DNA of 64,000 bases from NCBI GenBank assembly GCA_037954235.1, contig JBBMOA010000011.1, forward strand, positions 29,482,325-29,546,324, written 5' to 3'. The stretch comes from Aulostomus chinensis (Eukaryota > Chordata > Actinopteri > Syngnathiformes > Aulostomidae). This document shows positions 57,369 to 64,000 of the stretch, piece by piece (positions within the stretch are counted from its first letter, which is position 1; each line of letters starts with the position of its first letter). Under the pieces are notes generated by a model. The model searched no databases. It worked only from the letters and a program-made list of their open reading frames with translations, and was not told where the DNA came from. The translations under genes and the position numbers were made by a program.

Positions 57369-57775
57369 CATTTTCTCCTCTTCTAGGAAAATATTAGTGC
57401 TGATAAAGTGACATGTAAGTATGTTTCTCTGTTCCTCAGTTAAAGTCATAATGAGCAGAAGGGTACAACTGAAAGACTCCTTCAAAGAACAATCCTGATT
57501 GAAGGATAAGTATTTTACGAGAATGAGAGTTAAGTCACAATAACCAGAAGTGAGTGCCAGATCACGATGACCTGTACAATGCTAAAAATGTCAGCCCACC
57601 GAACAAAAACAGGAGACATCTGTGAAACGAGCCAAGTACACCACAAACACGCTGCAGAGACACCAACGTACAGATGGCCAAGATAAGTGCAATTGGGGAA
57701 TGTCCCATTCCTTTCTGGTACTTGAGATAGCCTTAAAGTCCGATAAAGAGGCTGAGATCATCACGCCAAACGAAC

Positions 57776-57830
<55 letters not shown>

Positions 57831-58261
57831 GCCTGTCTTCAGTATAAAAAAGGTATGTCATGTTCTGTAACGTTGGAAGACATCTCTGACTACTTTGTTA
57901 GTAGGGCCGTTGTGCATAAAGAGATTCCCCATCTGACACCTGTGTCGCAATCCTCTGATTCCTCTTATCCACCTCTTTCTGCCACAAAAGTATAAAACTA
58001 AGATGCATTTATTTCATAAGGCAGTATGATTATATGACCAACATTTCTAATCTTCATCAGGCTCATTGTCAGCAGTGGCTCACATACATGTGTTTTGTCT
58101 TGTTGTTAAAGGGAGGGGGAGAGTATGCTAGGAGGAAAAGCAGCAAAGCCATTGCGAAATTATTCTCTCATTGTTTGGTAGACCTACATGGTGTTTTTCT
58201 ATTTTATTATTTTGTAAAATTTAAACAAGTTTTTCTATTTCTTGTATTCAGATGAGATATT
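57369..58261. other. unassigned, with (CA)n at 57,781-57,826
   Basis: One CA array of about 23 units; nothing else recognised. Confidence 0.55.
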
Positions 58262-58347
58262 TCCCAAGCAGCCAAGAAACCAGGGTGGCTGGGTGACTGT
58301 CCAGAGGAAGCAGAGTTCAAAGCAGAAGCCCTCTGTTGGTGACCAAC
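58262..58347 (+). pseudogene. short L2 ORF1 fragment
   Basis: CCAGGGTGGCTGGGTGACTGTCCAGAGGAAGCAG reads QGGWVTVQRKQ, comparable with GNWVIDQRK of the ORF1 at 32,740-32,790. It ends exactly where the LTR begins. Confidence 0.45.
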
Positions 58348-58878
58348 TGTCACGATCCCTGTCTTGTGTTTCCTGTTTTATTTTGTAGTAATGTCCTGTC
58401 TTCCTGTGCTCCCTCCTGTGATGACCTCATGTGTCTCACCTGTGTGATTGCACCACCTGTGTCTCGTTTGCCCCTGTGGATTTAACCTCCTGTTTCACTT
58501 TGCCCATGTCTGTCCTTTGCTTGTCGGATGTTTGACTTCATTGTCAATGTGCTGCTGCCAGGATCACTGTGCTGTTTGTCGTTCGGCACTCACTGCCTCG
58601 AGTCTCAGGTCTCAAGTCTCCTGTCTCTGTTTGTCTCCTGTTTCCCCCTCGTGTTCCTCACTCTCCCTTGTAAGTTTTGAGTTTAGTTGTTACTTTGATC
58701 CGCATCCAGGACTTAGGCCTGTTGACCCCTTTTTGTTGTACTTTGTATTTGCTCCCCATTTGCTACTTTGAGTTCCTTTTGAACTTTGTCTTCTTGATGA
58801 TTAAACACCTTTTATTTGTCCAACATTCCTTGCCTGCCATCTGCATTTGGGGTTATTCCTTGCTCCCACCACGTGACA
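58348..58878 (+). mobile_element. complete LTR (531 bp)
   Basis: TGTCACGATCCC...CCACGTGACA, with 7-bp perfect inverted ends TGTCACG/CGTGACA. It shares order and wording with 1-475 (antisense there). A GATGATTAAACACC polyadenylation-like signal is near 58,800. A GAGTCTCAGGTCTCAAGTCTCC segment corresponds to the place of the 28-bp array in the other copy. The 5-mers outside (CCAAC and GAATG) differ, so this is either a 5' LTR with internal DNA to the right or a recombined solo LTR. Confidence 0.8.
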
Positions 58879-59635
58879 GAATGACCTGACCTGACCACGC
58901 CACTCATGTTCCTTCGTCAGGGGTCTCGGCGGATACCATTCCTGTTCCGGCATCGAAGGAGGCAGCATTTAGCTCTGAGTTGGAGGACTATACGGGCAGC
59001 CGGCCGGCCCGGGGAGTGTCCTTGATCGGTGTAGCAAGGCCTCAGGGCAGCTCGGGGCTTATCCAGGACAGCCAGGAACTCCCGGCCTGTGGGCATAGGG
59101 CTGCTTGGCCACCCTCCTGCTCAACCACAGTCAGCTCCAGTCCTCTCACAAGCTTAAGTGACGCCACCTGCGGACGCTATTCCTGTTCCGGCCTGTACTA
59201 CTGATAAATATTATTGTACTATAAATAATACCATTATCCCATCTTTCTTTTCTTCTCTCCCTCTCCTCTTTTGTGTACTTCTACTTTTTTGAATACTTTT
59301 TAAAATCTGTTATTTTACTTTTACTTAAGTAATTTTTTTTCAAGTAACAGTACTTCGCTACATTTTAAATCGATTCAATTACAGAGTAAAATAGATCCAC
59401 AGTTTCACAAAGGTCGCCCTGGCAACAGCTGCAACCAGTGCGAGCCAGCGTCTGCCCCAGCCCAGGTGCACGTCAGTGACGTCAGCCGCTTAGCGCAAGA
59501 CATTGGAGACTGAACGTATGACAAAAACTTCAAAAATGAATTCAACTGAAACGGATGAACAAAACGAATCCCTGGCCATGTTGGACAGACATTTTTGAGC
59601 TCAGGAACAGAGACGGGAACAGCTTGATGATGCAG
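58879..59635. other. possible retroelement leader and hAT-type flank
   Basis: GAATGACCTGACCTGACC directly after the LTR resembles leader starts of fish gypsy elements, but no gag can be read and no PBS starting TGG is present. TACTTTTACTTAAGTAATTTTTTTTCAAGTAAC near 59,300-59,350 is a typical sub-terminal block of fish hAT elements, fitting the transposase relic that follows. Confidence 0.4.
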
Positions 59636-61020
59636 GGTCAGCTTTGTCCCAAAGATACCCGCATATCTGCCTTCAAACACTCGGCATCAAACCTGCGCAA
59701 GCAGGTACAGGTAAGGTAACGTTCCATTGGATCAATAACTCAGTACAGGAGCTAACATTGCCGTTAACGTGTATGTTAGCAATGCTACCTTACAGGTTGG
59801 TAACTAACAGTTCGATAGCATTGGTTGCCAATGGTTTGCTGCACACACTCCTGGTTGTAAGGCTAATAGCGGGCTAGTTTTGCTAGCCTTAACACTAGCT
59901 ACTTGACAAACACACAGATAGGAATATCATGACAACTAGTGCCTGTCAGTTCACATTATGCATCCACTGGTGCGACGTTTTCTTGTGCCCCCCCTCCCTG
60001 GAATGAATGCTAGGGGCCCAGTTCGGTAAAGTTAACCCTAAATACTCACTGCCAGCCACTCACATGTCTTTTGTCTCAGCATCTCCAACTATTACTGTAT
60101 TTTATATGCTTTGATACAACTTGAGAAAACCTCTAACTCACGAACACGTGACATTGATTATATAATGATGAAACATTTATTTTCACAGAGGAAACATCCA
60201 TCTAAACTCAAGCAAGCAGGCTAAAATATGTGATGCAATGGCAGTGGGTGGAACCAAACATGTGCCACAAGCAAAGGTTGACAAGGTCATGATGACCTTT
60301 ATTTGTGAGGGCCTTCATCCATTTGCTGTGGTTGAACAACCTGCTTTTAAAGAACTTGTAGAAACCCTAACCCTCAATGCATGGTCATGTCCAGACCCAC
60401 TGTCCAGAAAAGAATACAGGCAGCTGCCATTCAGATTAAGAAGACTCTGATGTCACACCTCAGTGAAGTCAGCTATGTCGCCACGACCATTGATTGTTGG
60501 ACAGCGCACCAGCGAAGTTACATCAGGGTTACCTGTCATTGGATAGATGAGGAAACCTTTGAGAGATCTGCTGCACTTGCATGCCAGAGGTTGAGAGGGT
60601 CCCACTCCTTCAATGTGCTAGCAGCTGCCCTTGATGCCATTCACTGCCAGTACAGGATAAGGGGAAAAGTGGTAAGAACAAGTGGTAAATATCCTGGAAG
60701 AGGACAACGGTCTTGAATACCAGCTACCTCCACATCAAAGGAGTCCATGCCACCTGTTGAACTTGATTGCCACGACAGATGATTAAAAGGCAGAAGGACA
60801 GAATGATGCATCCAAAAAGCTACCATGTGCAGCCTTTTTCCAAGTGCCAAGCCATGTGGGATAAAACGGGTCATTCATACATGGCTGCAGAAATCGTAGA
60901 AGATGAATGCAAACTCCAGCTTATCCGGCCAAATCAAACTCGGTGGAACTCGACATACATGGCTGTGGAGAGGCTCATACGAATCATACAAGAGAAGGGA
61001 GAGGGTGCCATCAGAAACAT

Positions 61021-61436
61021 CCATCCATCCATCGTCATCTTCCGCTTATTCCTACACATTAAGGGTCGCGGGGGGGGCTGGAGCCTATCCCAGCGTCAAC
61101 GGGCGAGAGGCGGGGTTCACCCTGGACAGGTCGCCAGTCCATCGCAGGGCCAACATAGAGAGACGAACAACCATTCACACTCACATTCATACCTACGGTC
61201 AATTTAGAGTATTCTAGTCCCCAATTGCATGTTGCATGCAATCAGCCTAGTCCCTAATTGCATGTTGACCCCCATTGACTGTGGGAGGAAGCCGGAGTAC
61301 CCGGAGAGAACCCACGCAGACACGGGGAGAACATGCAAACTCCACACAGAAAGATCCCGTGCCCGAGCCGGGACTCGAACCCGGAACCTTCTTGCTGTGA
61401 GGCCACAGTGCTGACCACTGCACCACTGTGCAGCCC
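61021..61436 (-). mobile_element. SINE, ATGG-tail family, with 13-bp target duplication
   Basis: Antisense and complete: tail CCATCCATCCATCG at left, body, and tRNA-like head with B-box GGGTTCGAGTCCCGG (antisense near 61,370-61,384) and GTGGTGCAGTGGTC head at right. CCATCAGAAACAT occurs at 61,008-61,020 and again at 61,437-61,449, the duplication made on insertion into the hAT exon. A 21-bp segment starting CTAGTCCC is repeated inside at 61,214 and 61,247. Confidence 0.95.
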
Positions 61437-61837
61437 CCATCAGAAACATCTGTGAAGAATTCAAGGTGAAAATGTGAGTATTCATTAAATGGGATATTGT
61501 AATCACTATTCAGTTTGTAATCATAACGATCTCAATGTAGTGTTCTATTTTACGTTCTATTTTTCAATTCCACCTGTTCTCATACACAAATTTCCTCTTT
61601 TGTAAATTTTGGTGGTGGAACTTCTCAAACATAGTGTTTATCTGTTCTGTTGTCATTTGCTTTATGTCATATAAATATAGGCTGATTCCGGCTGAAATCT
61701 TCTTGACTGAGTGATGAAGCCTGTGGTGAAGGCATTAAACATCCTTCAGTCGGAGACAAATACACATGTGGGCTGGCTGCTGCTGGTCATCTTCCATTTG
61801 CAAGCAAAACTCAAAGGACTGGAAGCATCCTCCAAGG

Positions 61838-62019
61838 TTCTTGATTTGATCATTTATCAGACACTTTTATCCAAAGCAATTTACAATTCCAGATTACAGG
61901 GAAATTCCCCCTGGAGTAACTGAGGGCTAAGTGCCTTACTCAAGGGCAGGGCAATTTGAACTCGCAACTTTCGGATCATCAGCACAATGCATTAACCATT
62001 ACACCACCATTACCCCTCG
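61838..62019 (-). mobile_element. second tRNA-derived SINE in the hAT exon
   Basis: ATTTATCAGACACTTTTATCC, AAAGCAATTTACAATTCCAG, AAGTGCCTTACTCAAGG, then antisense GAGTTCAAATTGCCC (B-box-like) and GGTTAATGCATTGTGC (A-box-like). It separates the transposase text KLKGLEASSK from LPLVRVLQDGVQK-type sequence. No clear duplication was found. Confidence 0.75.
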
Positions 62020-62167
62020 GTGTGCCTTCCACTGGTCAGAGTCCTTCAGGATGGCGTCCAAAAGACCTTCGGTGGGATGATGGAAGACCCTGTACTGACA
62101 CCTGCAGCAATCCTTCTGAAAAAGTTCAAGACTATTTGGACTGAGAAAGCTAATGTCACAGATGCAG

Positions 62168-62681
62168 GTATGATTATAATTAATAAATATTAATGCCTAA
62201 GAATATTGTTGTTCATATTTTTATGTGTTATATTTTTTTATATTATATTTTTGTACTAATCCCAATGCTGTCCACTGTTGTGCGCTGAAGAGCCAATTGG
62301 TCAAAAATAATGATAATCGATAATTATGCATATAATTATCAATTATTAAATAAGTTACTAATTAATATTAAATACTAATTATTCGGGGCACCACCCTGAT
62401 GAGTTCAGGGAAACTAAACTGCGACCAAACTTGTAACAGTTACCAGTCTCTAACAGAGTTGATCCACCAACAGTCAATATCCTGTAACATTAACTACCTG
62501 GGACAGCTCTGATGTTGGAGGAGATCAGAGCACTGCTGTTGCTGAGACACGTGCCCACAAGTTGGTACACAAAGACACCACGACTTCTCTCTGATAATAA
62601 AACATATTTATTAACACAGTGCATCAATCAATCAGCAACACGTTGGTATCACGGTCATCTAACCAAAAGACACAAGTGATA

Positions 62682-62733
<52 letters not shown>

Positions 62734-62898
62734 GGAAGAGAGAGTAAGGAAGGGGAGGGGGAGTCTGGTTGCCTAGCAACCAGTTAGCGTCGCAGCGGGG
62801 CTAGCAGCTAGGCTAGTTAGCTTGGGCTAGCTAGCCGCTAGTTAGCACCGTGGAGGTAGAATTTGTGGAATGTTAATAACTAAGCTGAGCGCTAAGCT

Positions 62899-62929
<31 letters not shown>

Positions 62930-64000
62930 GGACAAAGGTAAACCCAAAAATGTGTGTTAACACACTTGTGCAGAATTAATAACAGGTGTTACCTCCATCA
63001 GCTTCCTGGCTAAAAACCGTAATAACTAGCGCTGCTGAATTCTACGTTATGGCTCGTTATGGCTGGTAACAGGCCTTTTAGTGGTCCAGGTCACTCTATC
63101 AGGTGCAGGAGAAAAACAAGGTGCCTCAGTGCCGTTCATGAAAACATCCGCTTTATTACATCCACAGAAGAAACAAAACACGGCCGTCTTGCGCTCGTTG
63201 ACATTACACATTACACACACACTGATTTCGCTGGACTAATGGGGGAAACTTCCTCACACGCACACTGCTCCGCCATTCATTTCACACTCGCACTTCTTCA
63301 GGTTACCCATCAGGCCCTGCCCTTCGAGGGAAAACAGAGGGTGAGCCAGCAACACTGGTAACACCTTCTTGAAATGTTACGTTATTAATAACTAACATCA
63401 ATAGATACCGTATAATGCTATGTAATATCTGCTAATTACAGGACTTCTGTCACATCAACAGAACATTCATAGACATCATACAACACACTAAGCTATTTCT
63501 CTGCCCAGAAAATGCCTAGTTAAAGGAATCCTTACTTGGTCCGGTGGAGCAGGAAGGTATTCGATCTCCGTGTTCCAGAGCGCGGTTCAGCTCGATTCGG
63601 AGGGAAGCAGAGCGGCGGCAGGGCAGCCTGCAGGATCTGCTGGAGTTACTGGTGGAAAGGTGAAGAAGCTGGGTTGAGCTTCGTTCACCAGGGACCAGTT
63701 CACGCGGATTGCATGGCTCAACGGTGGCTTCTGTGGACGTGTGGACAGGAGAGAGGTGTCCTTTGCGGAGTCTCTGCCATTGCTGCACTGCCAGCTCAAG
63801 GTCCGAAGAGAACTGGGGAGGTTGAAGCGAACCAAAGGGCTTGAAGAGAATTGAAGGCTGGACCTCACCGAAGAGAATGAAACGTCCGAAGAGAAGAAAA
63901 CCACTGAAGAGAAAGAATCTTCTCCGCACTGAAGTTTTTATGTGTGAGACAGATGATGTCACTTCCAGTGGGATGGTGCTGGCTCTCAGGCAATAGCATT
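62168..64000. other. unassigned, with GT and GA arrays and an X-box-like palindrome
   Basis: (GT)n at 62,683-62,729 and (GA)n at 62,899-62,925. GGTTGCCTAGCAACC at 62,767-62,781 is a perfect palindrome of the RFX X-box type. GCTAGC-rich text follows at 62,800-62,850. The antisense ORF at 63,516-63,962 (148 codons) has mixed composition but no motif I can name, with a competing plus-strand ORF. Confidence 0.5.
62767..62781. promoter_or_regulatory. X-box-like (RFX) palindrome
   Basis: GGTTGCCTAGCAACC fits the palindromic consensus of RFX factors (GTTGCC-N1-2-GGCAAC type). No gene start is visible nearby, so function is open. Confidence 0.3.

Larger units (their letters stand above)
59636..62167 (+). 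pseudogene. hAT transposase with BED finger, spliced, split by two SINEs
   Basis: Exon 1 (to 59,710): DTRISAFKHSASNLRKQVQ, a BED-finger end, followed by GTAAGG. Exon 2 starts after TTTTCACAG at 60,189 and completes the finger with RKHPSKLKQ, then MAVGGTKHVPQAKVDKVMMTF, FAVVEQPAFKELVETL, SRPTVQKRIQAAA, the first catalytic Asp in TTIDCWTAHQRSY, and TCHWIDEETFER. The TDNG part of the DDE core is deleted near 60,680, after which LEEDNGLEYQLPPHQ resumes. CHLLNLIATT-like text and RPNQTRWNSTYMAVERL follow. A donor GTGAGT at 61,474 and acceptor AAATATAG at 61,680 join FKVKM to PAEIFFLTE; the last exon ends CAGGTATGA at 62,167. Shifts, stops and two SINEs make it dead. Confidence 0.88.

Noticed and set aside
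60238..60716. Domesticated host ZBED gene
   Set aside because: Deleted second catalytic Asp region, frameshifts, stops and two SINEs in the exons; no preserved full frame.

Overview
The window reads as intergenic DNA of a ray-finned fish, probably a percomorph. The evidence is the repertoire: L2-clade, RTE-clade and Rex1-like LINEs, tRNA-derived SINEs with ATGG tails, Ty3/gypsy, Gmr1-like and BEL/Pao LTR elements, hAT and Tc1-like remnants, and many CA/GT, TA and minisatellite arrays. I could not recognise any host protein-coding gene, rRNA, genuine tRNA gene or CRISPR array. This is an inference from eye-read protein motifs; no database search was possible.

Layout. 1-12.6 kb: a truncated LTR with a 28-bp minisatellite, the first of three copies of an unnamed 240-bp poly(C) repeat, L2 3' pieces, a 135-bp hAT-type MITE, a tRNA SINE, and a L2 3' end carrying a 95-bp minisatellite. 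12.6-19.6 kb: GT and TA microsatellites, SINEs, and an antisense L2 fragment. 19,768-24,662: the best-preserved element, a Ty3/gypsy retrotransposon with two 237-bp LTRs (5 differences), TG...CA ends, a CTTAG target duplication, PBS, PPT and a gag-protease-RT-RNase H-integrase body broken by a frameshift, a stop and an integrase deletion. 26-34.3 kb: L2 fragments with nested SINEs and a 752-bp hAT-type element with perfect 8-bp duplications. 34.3-37 kb: an antisense RTE-clade LINE lacking its RT active site. 37.25-39.75 kb: a solo LTR with a TTGAC duplication, a Tc1-like helix-turn-helix remnant and an antisense BEL/Pao RT. 40.9-51.1 kb: an L2 fragment, a Gmr1-like retroelement in which integrase precedes RT, repeat copy B, and the longest L2 LINE (about 4.2 kb, esterase-type ORF1 end, endonuclease, RT, 3' UTR with a 61-bp minisatellite). 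51-58 kb: a gypsy RT scrap, CA arrays and a Rex1-like LINE ending in a 29-bp fold-back. 58.3-62.2 kb: a second copy of the first LTR family and a spliced, BED-finger hAT transposase pseudogene split by two SINEs. 62.2-64 kb: microsatellites and unassigned sequence.

No element looks able to move by itself: every reading frame of an autonomous element carries at least one stop, shift or deletion. The interest lies in element architecture (pol order, introns in the hAT relic, minisatellites born inside LTRs and LINE 3' UTRs, nested insertions with readable target duplications) and in the unnamed repeat family. I saw no convincing evidence of a new biochemical system.
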